Source of the DNA: Acidimicrobiaceae bacterium
GTDB lineage: Bacteria > Actinomycetota > Acidimicrobiia > Acidimicrobiales > Palsa-688
Length of the DNA: 15,467 bases
NCBI GenBank assembly: GCA_030838025.1
Contig: JAUTXM010000108.1
Coordinates: 1 to 15,467, forward strand
Direction of reading: 5' to 3'
Notes under the pieces: generated by a model
What the model saw: only the letters and a program-made list of their open reading frames with translations
The model's database searches: none
What the model was told of the DNA's origin: nothing
In this document: piece by piece, positions 6,413 through 14,002 of the stretch
Numbering within the stretch: position 1 is the first letter of the stretch
Layout of the letters: each line of letters starts with the position of its first letter
Made by a program: the position numbers and the translations under genes

Positions 6413-7741
6413 TTGAGGCGCGTCAGGGGACTCCCTTCGTGGCTGCTGGCCGCCGTGGTCATGGCCGCGACAGCCGGGCTTTGGCTGGCACCGGCGTCGG
6501 TGGGCGCCACCACCGCTGGGACCGCCGCAGCGTCCGGGACCGCAGGCGCCGCCGCTTCGTCCGGGACCGCCGCCGTAGGTGCCGCTTCGTCCGGGACCGC
6601 GGCCGTAGGTGCCGCCGCCACGGCTTCCGGCACCGCCGCCGTAGGTGCCGCCACGGCTTCCGGCACCGCAGGCGCGGCCACGGCGTCGGGGACCGCACGG
6701 GGCGCCCCCACGACGACCACGGCGCCACCATTGCCACCGCCGAAGGCGTGGATCCTCGTCGACGCCGACAGCGGCAACGTGCTCGACGCCGGCAACGACC
6801 GGGTCCCGCTGCCTCCCGCCAGCCTGACCAAGGTGATCACAGCCCTGGCAGCCAGCAACTTGCGCCCCGACGCGCCCATCTCGATCAGCGACCGGGCGGC
6901 CGCGGCGCCGGCCGACAAGCTGATGCTCAAGTCCGGCGCCGTCTGGACCGCCGACGAGATGGTGCGGGCCCTGCTGCTGTCGTCGGCCAACGATGCCGCG
7001 GTGGCGCTGGCCGAACGGTTGGGAGGGACGCTCGAAGGATTTCAGCCCATCTTCGCCCAGACGGCGTTGGCGCTTGGCATGACCGACAACCCGGTCCTTC
7101 AGGACCCGGCGGGGTTGGATGGGCCCGACGGCGTCGACGGCGGCAACCTGGTCAGCGCCCGAGACCTGGCCATCGCGGGCCGGGCGCTGCTCGCCGTCCC
7201 GTCCCTGGCGTCGATCGTGGCCACGCCGGTGTACTACTTCGACGGGCCGGACAACGTGCATCACCGCCTCACCAATCACAACAGGTTCTTCCTCACGACC
7301 TACGCGGGCGGCATCGGCGTGAAGACCGGTTACACCAAGCGGGCCGGCGCCTGCGTCATGGCGGCCGCCCGAGTCGGGGGGCGAACCATGCTGGCCGTCG
7401 TCCTGCACAGCGACAACCCGACGGCCGCGGCCAAGGCGCTGCTGGACAAGGGTTTCGCCACAGCTGTCGCCGCCGAAGGAGGCGTCGACCGGCTGCCTGC
7501 GGTCAACCTCTCGGCTCTCGATCCGACAGCCGCCGCCGCTCCGGCCCGGTCCGACCCCACGCCCGCACGTCCGGCCGCCTCGGTGCCGGTCGCGTCGGCC
7601 GTCGTTGGCTCGCACTCGACGCCCACAACCTTGTGGCCACTCGCCGCGGTCGGGGGGCTCGCCCTGCTGTTGTGCCTGGCAGTGGTGACCGCACCGGGCG
7701 CCCGTCGCCGGCGGCGGCGCTCGACCCAGCGGTATTCGTAG
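6413..7741 (+). CDS. D-alanyl-D-alanine carboxypeptidase (S11 family, membrane-anchored)
   Basis: Penicillin-binding-type serine peptidase that trims the terminal D-Ala from peptidoglycan stem peptides outside the cell; 442 aa. The three active-site motifs are present: SLTK (Ser137, Lys140), SAN (191-193) and KTG (304-306, in GVKTGYT). An N-terminal signal segment (about 9-32, SWLLAAVVMAATAGLWLAPASVGA) is followed by a repetitive Ala/Gly/Thr/Ser linker (33-95) and a Thr/Pro stretch. The C-terminus has a Pro/Ala linker, a transmembrane helix (about 408-428) and a six-Arg cytoplasmic tail, so the enzyme is predicted to be anchored at both steps of export. The start is TTG at 6413 because an in-frame TAG lies four codons earlier. 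ATG codon 17 is an alternative but would shorten the signal. Confidence 0.93.
   Translation: MRRVRGLPSWLLAAVVMAATAGLWLAPASVGATTAGTAAASGTAGAAASSGTAAVGAASSGTAAVGAAATASGTAAVGAATASGTAGAATASGTARGAPTTTTAPPLPPPKAWILVDADSGNVLDAGNDRVPLPPASLTKVITALAASNLRPDAPISISDRAAAAPADKLMLKSGAVWTADEMVRALLLSSANDAAVALAERLGGTLEGFQPIFAQTALALGMTDNPVLQDPAGLDGPDGVDGGNLVSARDLAIAGRALLAVPSLASIVATPVYYFDGPDNVHHRLTNHNRFFLTTYAGGIGVKTGYTKRAGACVMAAARVGGRTMLAVVLHSDNPTAAAKALLDKGFATAVAAEGGVDRLPAVNLSALDPTAAAAPARSDPTPARPAASVPVASAVVGSHSTPTTLWPLAAVGGLALLLCLAVVTAPGARRRRRRSTQRYS
6509..6700 (+). repeat. Degenerate tandem repeats encoding an Ala/Gly/Thr/Ser linker
   Basis: Repeated units with the core GGGACCGC(C/A)GCCGTAGGTGCC encode variants of SGTAAVGAA and TASGTAGAA over about 60 residues of the carboxypeptidase, between the signal segment and the catalytic domain. 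Near-identical copies (for example around 6568-6611) suggest slippage or unequal exchange. The linker probably acts as a flexible, possibly O-glycosylated, cell-wall-spanning spacer. Confidence 0.7.
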
Positions 7742-8089
7742 GTCGGATCGCTACTAGACGCAGTTCAAGCAGCGGACACCGCATTTTCGGGGCTTCTGTG
7801 AGGCGTTCACAGAGATTATGCAGTGCCGGGAGGACCGTCCCCGGGGGGCCTGAAGGTGGTCTTGGCTGGGGTTCTGACAGTGCGGGACCGCACGCGATGC
7901 GACCTCGACCGATCCCGGACCGGGAGGGCCTGAGACAGGGGCCGGAACGCGGCCGTGACCACCCCGATTTAGTCATTCCTGACCATGGACAGTTCGTGGT
8001 TCGAACCCCACCATTGGCCTGGCAGCGCCGAGGTCGGGAACGCTGCGATTCCGCTCCAGCCGGGGCACCCCGAAATAAGGCGGACAATT
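7742..8089. other. Intergenic region without a supportable gene
   Basis: About 350 bp between the carboxypeptidase and the PKD-like protein. Frames here lack recognisable protein character. It holds a hairpin at 7795-7813 and a perfect 10-bp palindrome (GGTTCGAACC, 7998-8007). No convincing promoter for the next gene was recognised. Confidence 0.5.
7795..7813 (+). terminator. Stem-loop downstream of the carboxypeptidase gene
   Basis: Perfect 7-bp stem TCTGTGA/TCACAGA with a 5-base loop GGCGT, 54 bp after the carboxypeptidase stop. There is no T-run after it, so it may be a factor-dependent terminator or equally an operator-like inverted repeat for a dimeric regulator. Confidence 0.35.
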
Positions 8090-9205
8090 GTGATTGTGGA
8101 CGCGAAGCCCCGCTCGCGGCGGTGGCTTCGGCTTGTGGCCGTGGCGGTTCCGGTGTCGGTGGTCTCGGCGATGGGTGTCGGGGCGGTGTGGGCCCAACGG
8201 GCGCCAACCGCCGGTCGAGTCGTGTCTACCGCGGCCCCCGCCCAGAAGCCTTCTTCTCCATCGCCGACCGCTATGACGACGGCCGCGGTGCCCACGGCCC
8301 AGATCGCGTCGCCCGCGTCGACGCGGGCGACCACCCAGGTGCCCTCAACAACGAAGACTCCCCAGCCGAAGGCGCTCCCCGCAACGAAGCCGGCCTCGCC
8401 GCCAGCAGGAAGCGACTTCGGTCCACGTCCGCGGGGAAGCGTGACGGTCGCGTACCAGCCAGGCCAGCATCTATGGTCCGCCGTCTCCAACGGGATCAAC
8501 ATGACCATCGAAATGGCCCCGGCAACGCCGAACGCCGGTGAACCAGTGACCTTCACCGAGACCGCAACGGCCCCCGCCGGGCTGCTGTGTTGTGCCCTGC
8601 AACTCTTTCCCATGGACGCTTCCACCATGTCGTGGCAGCCCATCGCACCAAACGGGGCGGCGTGCGTCAACGTCACGCTCCCGGCGACGCTGCACCATGT
8701 CGTCACCCACACGTTCAACAAGGCCGGCCGCATCGCCTTCTTCTTTCAGGCCGCCAGCCTGTGCGACAACCCCGAGACGATCGGCGATTTCTACAGTTCG
8801 GTCGACGTCGGCCCGGGCCCCTCAACAGCCCAGGGACCGATTCTGCCCCTCCTGCACGTCGACGACGGGCGGGTCCCATCGCAACTGCACGACCCGACCT
8901 TGGCGGTCGCCTTCGCCCAGGCCAGTGATGCCGACGGCCACATCGCCGGCTTCACCCTCAACTGGGGCGACGGGACCACCGTCCAGAGCTACCCCGGCGA
9001 CCCCAATCCGTGCATCATGGACGCCTCCGGGTGGCCCGGGTTCAGCTGGGTCCTGCTGGGTGGCGTCCCGCCCGGCCCGCCGACCCACCGCTATGTCACT
9101 CCCAAACCGACCATGATCACCATCACCACGGTGTCGACGGGCTGCGACGGAACCGATCCGCAACAGGTCAGCGCATCCTTCCCCTGGATCCCACCCAACC
9201 CGTAG
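8090..9205 (+). CDS. Exported or membrane-anchored protein with PKD-like motif
   Basis: About 371 aa from the GTG at 8090. A basic N-terminus (SRRWLRL) precedes a hydrophobic segment (about 15-33) ending near VWAQ. The SRRWLR stretch resembles a twin-arginine export signal. Next comes a Pro/Ser/Thr/Ala-rich linker of about 70 residues, then an extracellular domain with paired and single cysteines (LLCCAL, ACVN, SLCDN, PCIM, GCDG) that may form disulfides. The C-terminal part contains FTLNWGDGT (WGDG at 292-295), the hallmark of PKD-type beta-sandwich domains that mediate cell-surface or carbohydrate contacts. The start was chosen because AAGGCGG lies 6 bases upstream and the signal follows directly; GTG at 8096 is equally possible. 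The frame is open back to an ATG at 7985, but those residues do not look like a signal. Specific function unknown. Confidence 0.78.
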   Translation: MIVDAKPRSRRWLRLVAVAVPVSVVSAMGVGAVWAQRAPTAGRVVSTAAPAQKPSSPSPTAMTTAAVPTAQIASPASTRATTQVPSTTKTPQPKALPATKPASPPAGSDFGPRPRGSVTVAYQPGQHLWSAVSNGINMTIEMAPATPNAGEPVTFTETATAPAGLLCCALQLFPMDASTMSWQPIAPNGAACVNVTLPATLHHVVTHTFNKAGRIAFFFQAASLCDNPETIGDFYSSVDVGPGPSTAQGPILPLLHVDDGRVPSQLHDPTLAVAFAQASDADGHIAGFTLNWGDGTTVQSYPGDPNPCIMDASGWPGFSWVLLGGVPPGPPTHRYVTPKPTMITITTVSTGCDGTDPQQVSASFPWIPPNP

Positions 9206-9471
9206 CCGGGGGTGCCTCGTCGACCCGCCGCGTCGACCACGTTGCAGCCCGGATAACCATCGACGTGCCGTGCCATGGACCGTTCAGATCTGACCGCGAC
9301 TGTCCAGTTCGATCGAAAGAGCGCCACCGACACCCCCTTCGAGACCCAACTCGAAGAGCTTCAGTTTTGAGGCGGAACTCGCGAGGGACGGCCGTGGTCG
9401 ATATCGGGACTGTCGGATGATCCCAGCGGGTCGAAGCCCTTGCTGGGCAGTGCATACAAGCCGTCACGCCG

Positions 9472-9987
9472 TCAACAGACGAAGACCGACCAGCAGATCT
9501 CGTTTCGCAACCGCTGATCCTCCAAGACGAGTACGCGAATCACATCCGGGAGCTGTTCGCGCTGCCAACGGCACTCGAGCCTGCCGGCGCGCTCACCCTC
9601 CGGTCCGGGGGCCGCCGCACGCACGGCCTTTATCGCGTAAGCCGCAGCACCAAGCTCGTGGGCGGCTACATGGGCCACCACGGCCGCCTGGCCGGCGGCA
9701 TATGCGGCGTGGCGAGCGGCTCCGCTCAACTCTCTTGCCGCAGCCATGGCATGGCCACCCGCCGCTCGGGACTGAGACATCGTGATCTCGCCGCACGCCC
9801 ATGCCCGAATCTGCTCGATCGCCTCGCGAGGCCGCGGGTCCGAGGGCTGCACCGACTCGAAGAGGTGCAGAACGTACTCCGCGCAAACGGCAGCCCACAA
9901 AGCCAGGAGCCGATGGTCGGAGTCCGTAAGCGTCCCCCCGCGGCGAATGCTTATGAAGCGTGGGTCGCGATCTCTGGGGAGGATCAC
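9472..9987 (-). CDS. Imm5-like putative immunity protein
   Basis: 171 aa, predicted cytoplasmic, mostly alpha-helical and Ala-rich. The start DPRFISIRRGGTLTDSDHR, the LLALWAAVCAEYVLHLFE stretch and the end QRLRNEICWSVF match my memory of the family annotated 'putative immunity protein' (Imm-5-like), predicted to protect cells from polymorphic toxins. No toxin gene is seen nearby, so this is an orphan. Bacteria often keep orphan immunity genes against neighbours' toxins, but the immunity role of this family is itself a prediction. The start is GTG at 9987, without a clear ribosome binding site. The upstream gene on the same strand ends 19 bp before it, so the two are probably co-transcribed and translation may be coupled. 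Confidence 0.85.
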   Translation of the reverse strand: MILPRDRDPRFISIRRGGTLTDSDHRLLALWAAVCAEYVLHLFESVQPSDPRPREAIEQIRAWACGEITMSQSRAAGGHAMAAARELSGAARHAAYAAGQAAVVAHVAAHELGAAAYAIKAVRAAAPGPEGERAGRLECRWQREQLPDVIRVLVLEDQRLRNEICWSVFVC

Positions 9988-10006
9988 AGTGGCAAAGGCG
10001 GGGGGC

Positions 10007-10561
10007 CTAAAACCACTCCAGAGCCCTCGCGCTCATCGACTTGATCTCCTCGCGTGTCGCATCCCGAGCTCGTCCCGAGCGCCAGGAGGCTCCGTCTCGC
10101 AGACAAACCGTCAGTTCACGTGCCACCCCCCAGGAGCACCGAATGACCGTCACCGTCCCGGGCTGTTGCCAGCTCGCGTGGAGCTCATGGGCCAGCTGAC
10201 GGTACTCGTCGCCCTCACCGAGGGTTTCAGCCGCCGCGGACAATCTCACCGTGTCCGATCGCCGCTGCTCCTCGTCGGGCAGCGAGTATCGCAAGCGGAT
10301 GTGTTCGTCGCCCGCCGCATCCTCCACGTACCGGGTGTTGGTCACCTCGCCCACGATGATCGCCGAGGTGAAGTCGTAAGGGTGGTCATGGATGGGCGGG
10401 TCACCAGCGCTCAAGTTCGGGTTCCAAACGTGCAGGCGGTACTCCCGCCGCTCGTCCAGGCGCAACCCCATCAGCCCGATTTCCTGCACCCTCCAGGGGA
10501 AGTCCTCGGCGTGGCGGAGGATCGTGAAGACCAAGGCCTTGCTCATCGTCGTCTCGCTCAT
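10007..10561 (-). CDS. Cupin-like protein of unknown function
   Basis: 184 aa. The segment PPIHDHPYDFTSAIIVGEVTN (His58, His60) is followed about 65 residues later by AHELHAS (His125, His128) and then PGTVTVIRCSW. The spacing and beta-rich pattern fit a small cupin barrel binding a metal through two His in HxH and a distal His, as in cysteine-dioxygenase-type folds. No precise family or substrate is recognised. The start is ATG at 10561, backed by GAGGAGG 5 bases upstream and a promoter about 45-70 bp upstream. The frame continues to 10888, but the promoter lies inside that extension and the extra residues look non-coding. It ends 19 bp before the Imm5-like gene, forming a likely two-gene operon. 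Confidence 0.75.
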   Translation of the reverse strand: MSETTMSKALVFTILRHAEDFPWRVQEIGLMGLRLDERREYRLHVWNPNLSAGDPPIHDHPYDFTSAIIVGEVTNTRYVEDAAGDEHIRLRYSLPDEEQRRSDTVRLSAAAETLGEGDEYRQLAHELHASWQQPGTVTVIRCSWGVARELTVCLRDGASWRSGRARDATREEIKSMSARALEWF

Positions 10562-10604
10562 CAACGCCTCCTCGCGCCGGCACCTATGGCTGCGCCGACC
10601 TCGA

Positions 10605-10633
10605 ATCACAGCACTGTCATTTTGTCTAGTCAA
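10605..10633 (-). promoter_or_regulatory. Sigma70-type promoter for the cupin/immunity pair
   Basis: On the minus strand, TTGACT (10628-10633) and TGTGAT (10605-10610) are separated by exactly 17 bases in an unusually AT-rich patch. Predicted transcription start is near 10598, giving a leader of about 35-40 nt that contains the ribosome binding site at 10567-10573. The -10 box matches the consensus only in part. Confidence 0.5.
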
Positions 10634-10985
10634 GGGGTATCGCAGCGCACCATCGCGGTGGCACCGGCGGCGGCCCAGGGCTGGCGACGCAAGCACCGAC
10701 TCGGCGACGGCGCTTCCGGACCCGCACGGAACAACACGACCGATCGCCTTCCGTTGGACGGCTTGACTTCGTCTAGCGCTCAGCCGCCGAGACTCACGAG
10801 CGCCTCCGGGGCCTGGCCATGCAACATCGTGCTGCGGGCACCCACAATCCCTCGCGGCAAGCGGCTGATCCGTAGTAGAGCGGGGCAAGGGTCCTCGCCT
10901 GACGTGGCCGACGCGACCGGCAGATCAAGCGCGACCGGACTCGGGCAGGACGGATGACGAGCCACCGATCGGGGTGTCTTCTAGA
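10634..10985. other. Region without a supportable gene
   Basis: About 350 bp between the cupin promoter and the start of the long direct repeat. Open frames on either strand are low-quality and Arg/Pro-rich, as expected by chance in GC-rich DNA. I see no RNA gene or regulatory element here. Confidence 0.5.
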
Positions 10986-11707
10986 GCGAGGGGGCGATCC
11001 AGAGCCGCGCGGATGGATCCTTCTGGCGCGTGAGAGAACTCAATGCCCTGTTTTTCTGGGCTGGCAGCGGCTACTCGGGGTCGTCATCATCGGGTCGCCT
11101 GCCCCGCCTGAGCCGGGGGACCACGGAAATGACCGCGGTCGTAAAGGTGAGGATGATCAACGACCACGCGAGCAGCGTGCCCGTGCAGACAGCGAGCACC
11201 GCCAACGCCAGACGGGCGACGCCCTTGGTCTCCAGCGCTCCGACGGTCATACCGGCCGTTAGAAGCGCGAGGACGGCCTCGCTGCGCCACGACTTGGCGA
11301 CGAACTGAGTGTCGACAGCCAGTCCTTCATCAGACGGCGGCCGGTCCACTTCGAAGTCTTCCGGTACCAGGTTGTCAGGTCGGACGGTGTGGACGCTCCC
11401 ATCTGGAAGGGTGACGCGATACCGGCATGACTGAGGGGAATCACCCTCACGGTCCATCCTCGCGCCATGTTGGTAGAGGACATTGAACGCTCCGTTGACC
11501 TCGGCACCAGATCCGTGAGCCAGCACCTCGACCATGCTGGGCAGACTGCCAGGACTCAGCCGCCGGGCCGCGCGCCGAAGCTGGCGCATGGAGGCCCCCT
11601 CGCTCGGGTGAGCCGCCAACCACCGGCGCGCCTCGTCGTAGCTCAAGTTCCCCTTCGCCACAACCCAACTCTGGCATACAAGCCCGGCCACGACAACGAG
11701 CGCAGAG
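10986..11707. repeat. Long direct repeat, copy A
   Basis: About 720 bp aligned with 14431-15151, offset by about 3,445 bp in the same orientation. Similarity begins at GCGAGG(G/C)GGGCGATCC, passes ATGGATCC and TAGAACTCAA-like blocks, covers the entire membrane-protein gene, and ends at CCACGACAACGAGC about 45 bp before the preferred start codon. Outer flanks are unrelated. Copies differ by scattered substitutions and small indels outside the gene, so the duplication is old. Confidence 0.88.
11071..11661 (-). CDS. Two-helix membrane protein of unknown function, copy A
   Basis: 196 aa from the GTG at 11661. The N-terminal soluble part starts NLSYDEARRWLAAHPSEG and runs through VEVLAHGSGAEVNGAFNVLYQHGA to YRVTLPDGSVHTVRPDN (about 81-97). 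It is followed by two hydrophobic segments (about 128-143 and 150-182) and a basic then acidic tail (RLRRGRRPDDDDPE). I recognise no family. By eye it differs from copy B at about 36 of 196 positions. In the stretch encoding YDEARRWLAAHPSEG the three DNA differences are all third-position and silent, which supports a translated, selected protein. The start is uncertain: the frame is open to a GTG at 11691, but differences between copies in that extension are mostly amino-acid-changing, so the conserved GTG at 11661 is preferred. No clear ribosome binding site. Confidence 0.72.
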   Translation of the reverse strand: MAKGNLSYDEARRWLAAHPSEGASMRQLRRAARRLSPGSLPSMVEVLAHGSGAEVNGAFNVLYQHGARMDREGDSPQSCRYRVTLPDGSVHTVRPDNLVPEDFEVDRPPSDEGLAVDTQFVAKSWRSEAVLALLTAGMTVGALETKGVARLALAVLAVCTGTLLAWSLIILTFTTAVISVVPRLRRGRRPDDDDPE

Positions 11708-11942
11708 AGTCATCGATCTGCTCGCACGGCGCTGAGGACGATGGTCAGCCAGGCAGCCCAGATTGGACAATCTGGCGCCGCCCGAACTCCCCCCTCGCCG
11801 AAAACCAGCATCCGACCGTGTCGGGCCACGTCAGGGCGTTGTAAGGGTCCGTTTGTGGGTATAGGTCAGTCACGACGGAGATATTCGCGGTAGCTGTGGG
11901 AACTTTCGCGGTTCTCGTGAAGAGTCCTCTCTATCACACAGA

Positions 11943-12143
11943 ATGTCAAAAGAAGTGCGGTTAACAAGCCCCAAATCTCCGTTCCTGCGGGTGATTCTGG
12001 GACTGATTCTGCTTATTGTCTTCCTTGTGCTCGCCGACCTTCAGTACCGAGATGTCGGGGGTCCGGCGGTGGCCCTCATCGATATATTTTTCGGCCTTGT
12101 CATGTTTCTGCTCATCGCCGCCGCAGTATTCCGTGATCGCTGA
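11943..12143 (+). CDS. Small two-helix membrane protein, unknown function
   Basis: 66 aa: a short charged N-terminus, then two hydrophobic helices (about 14-33, FLRVILGLILLIVFLVLADL, and about 43-62), a short polar turn with DVGG, and a basic C-terminus (FRDR). Base composition is clearly more AT-rich than the neighbours, especially around 12080-12110. It starts with ATG at 11943; no strong ribosome binding site is visible upstream. I recognise no family. The regular amphipathic layout and lack of stops argue it is real, but small hydrophobic frames can be chance. It could equally have arrived by transfer. Confidence 0.5.
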   Translation: MSKEVRLTSPKSPFLRVILGLILLIVFLVLADLQYRDVGGPAVALIDIFFGLVMFLLIAAAVFRDR

Positions 12144-12342
12144 CTTGAGACAATTCTGGCTCGAGGCGCTATGGCACCTACCCGTCGATCTGTTCGCTCG
12201 GCTCCGGCGCCTAGTCGAGAACGCTGGCCGCCGCGGCGGAATGATTGGTCGCCTTGGGCGATTCACACCAGATCGGACGCAATCTGGTCACGGGGACATC
12301 GCCTTGTCGGTGGCGAAGTCTGGCAGGGAACGGCTCGTTGAC

Positions 12343-12867
12343 TCAGCGTTCTCGTTCGAGTACGGCATAGCCGTCGAGTGTCGACCACTCACCCTTGAAG
12401 AAGTCCGCGTCAAGCTGATGTGACTCGTGGCGCATTCCAACTCGTCGCAGGAGTCGAGCGACTGGCTCGTTACGGGCGTCGCAAAACGCCACGACACGGT
12501 GAGCTCCCGCTTCGTCGAACAGGTACGACAGCACCCCCCCAACGGCCTCGGTGCCGATTCCCCGACCCTGCGCGGCGGGTGCGAGAGTCACGCCGATCTC
12601 GAACGTGTCCGGCTGATCGTCGATGACGTGGATTGCGATGTCGCCATAGAGGTCCCTGGTGGCGGCGTGACGGATGGCGAGCTGAATCCACCCGCCGCGG
12701 TCAGGCAGGTCGCTCGATGGTTGGCTCGCGATGAGGAGAGCAGCGTCTACCTCGCAGTAGCTGGATTCCCACGACTGCCACCGAGCCACATCCGGGTCCT
12801 GACGATAGGCAACGAACGCGGCCGTGTCCGCCTCGACAAGCGGTTCTAGAAGGAGGCGAGTCGTCAA
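12343..12867 (-). CDS. GNAT-family N-acetyltransferase (RimJ/RimL-like)
   Basis: 174 aa, typical length. It begins TTRLLLEPLVEADTAAFVAYRQDPDVARWQ, the usual N-terminus of RimJ/RimL-type acetyltransferases. The acetyl-CoA pyrophosphate-binding motif QGRGIGT (100-106) follows EIGVTLAP, and VAFCDARNEPVARLLRRVGMR matches the family's C-terminal half. It transfers an acetyl group from acetyl-CoA to an amine. The acceptor (ribosomal protein N-terminus, small molecule or antibiotic) cannot be told from sequence. The start is TTG at 12867; a weak GAGGA lies about 17 bases upstream, so the start is the least certain part. It converges on the small membrane gene that ends 200 bp away. Confidence 0.88.
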   Translation of the reverse strand: MTTRLLLEPLVEADTAAFVAYRQDPDVARWQSWESSYCEVDAALLIASQPSSDLPDRGGWIQLAIRHAATRDLYGDIAIHVIDDQPDTFEIGVTLAPAAQGRGIGTEAVGGVLSYLFDEAGAHRVVAFCDARNEPVARLLRRVGMRHESHQLDADFFKGEWSTLDGYAVLERER

Positions 12868-13099
12868 TATGGGATACGGTATTCCTCGACCGTAGCGGGG
12901 AACAAGCTGACGTGAGCCATGGAGCGCGCGATCGTCTGAGCGGAACCCGCCTAGTCCCGACCCGCTAGATGCTCAGGACTGCATGCCGGTTGCAGCGTTG
13001 CCCGAGCCTCGATCTGGTGCTGGACGTGCCCTCCGTGGTCCTCGCCGTGTCCGCCCAAATCAGGTAATCGGGCGCGGTCCGTCTCGGACTGTTGGTGGC

Positions 13100-13105
13100 T
13101 ACAAT
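13100..13105 (+). promoter_or_regulatory. Candidate -10 box upstream of the helix-turn-helix protein
   Basis: TACAAT lies 23 bases before the TTG at 13129. No good -35 box is seen 17 bases upstream (GTCCGT), so the assignment is tentative. It would give a leader of under 20 nt, or about 50 nt if translation starts at the ATG at 13162. Confidence 0.3.
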
Positions 13106-13128
13106 GGGACCAGTGGTCAGAGTAGAGC

Positions 13129-13533
13129 TTGCACCGAGTCGAAGCGCTTGAACTTCTTGGGATGACATTGGCGCATCTCAACGACACGGAAGCCAGAGGC
13201 GAGATGTCACCCCGAGTGCCGCTTTTGATGGCAATCCGGGGCAAGTTCGCTCTGGCGCTCCGGGAGACCATGAGCTATTCCGACGCCGAGGTGTCCGCGG
13301 TGACGGCCGCGATGGATAAGTACAGGGGCGGCGAAGAAGGCGAGGCTGGCTCGGCTCTCGTCGTAGTTGGTCTAAGTGCAGCTAGGGCGGCCAAGGAAGT
13401 CCGGATCCGTGACGACATGATTCGAGTCGCGCATCGCGCCGGTGCGTCGATCTGCCAACTCGCCGATGTCTCCGGACTCGGCCGCAAGACCGTGGCCGCC
13501 ATCGTCTCTTCGAACGCCGGGTCGCAGGAGTGA
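13129..13533 (+). CDS. Small protein with C-terminal helix-turn-helix-like segment
   Basis: 134 aa, predicted soluble. The C-terminal part ASICQLADVSGLGRKTVAAIV (106-126) has the spacing of a helix-turn-helix: a short helix, a GLG turn and a recognition-like helix. It may bind DNA as a regulator or as part of a mobile or phage-type module. The middle part (ALALRETMSYSDAEVSAVTAAMDKY) is charged and helical; residues 67-75 are acidic. No family is recognised. An in-frame TAG directly precedes TTG 13129, so that is the longest start; ATG at 13162 (codon 12) is the main alternative. Neither has a good ribosome binding site. The frame shows balanced amino-acid use, unlike the Arg/Pro-rich shadows around it. 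Confidence 0.55.
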   Translation: MHRVEALELLGMTLAHLNDTEARGEMSPRVPLLMAIRGKFALALRETMSYSDAEVSAVTAAMDKYRGGEEGEAGSALVVVGLSAARAAKEVRIRDDMIRVAHRAGASICQLADVSGLGRKTVAAIVSSNAGSQE

Positions 13534-14002
13534 CTGCATCCTGCTGCACCCAGCCATGGTCGTCCCGGCGCCGCGGCTGGCGCCGCCGGCCAACCAGCGG
13601 TAGCTGAGTCGTCGATAAGTGCGGCTTCGTGGCCCGCTGCTCGGCTGCCTCGACCTTCCAGGTCAAGAAATAGGTCAACGCCGTCTATCCGCCCCGCCAG
13701 TCCGAGGGTCTCACCCAAAGGGTTCGGGCCGTGCGACAACGAACAACTCGGCATGGTCATGCGACCGATGACTCCAACCCTCCCACCCGTCCGCGCCGCG
13801 GGGACCTGGGAGAGCCCCGACGCCATTGTCCCTGATCGAGTCCGAGCGCGATGATGACACCGGATTGCTCCTCACAGTCGATCTGGGTGGCCTTGCCGGC
13901 GGCTGTGGGAGGCCGCACAGATGAGACGTCCGTCAATCGGACACCATGTTGGCCGCGTCGGATCATTGGCACCGCTGCGGCCGCGGAGGCAAGCTGCCTG
14001 GT
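13534..14002. other. Region without a supportable gene
   Basis: About 470 bp. Minus-strand frames (for example one reading TAAGKATQIDCEEQSGV near 13850-13900) look slightly protein-like but have no recognisable start, family or ribosome binding site. They may be remnants of a decayed gene. No RNA gene, repeat or terminator is evident. Confidence 0.45.

Noticed and set aside
7985..8015. GTGGTTCGAACCCCACCA looks like a tRNA T-arm and 3' end, possibly a tRNA remnant or phage attachment site
   Set aside because: The T-stem does not pair with the correct 7-base loop, and no acceptor, D or anticodon arm can be formed with the upstream or downstream sequence on either strand.
6439..8541. A 700-residue plus-strand open frame
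   Set aside because: Extremely Arg-rich shadow of the carboxypeptidase and PKD-like genes in another frame, with no domain.
9782..10957. A 391-residue plus-strand open frame across the immunity and cupin genes
   Set aside because: No recognisable domain; both minus-strand proteins have better motifs, and the promoter and ribosome binding site support the minus strand.
13275..13826. A 183-residue minus-strand frame overlapping the HTH-like gene
   Set aside because: Ala/Pro/Arg-rich with no start signal or motif; the plus-strand frame has a more protein-like composition.
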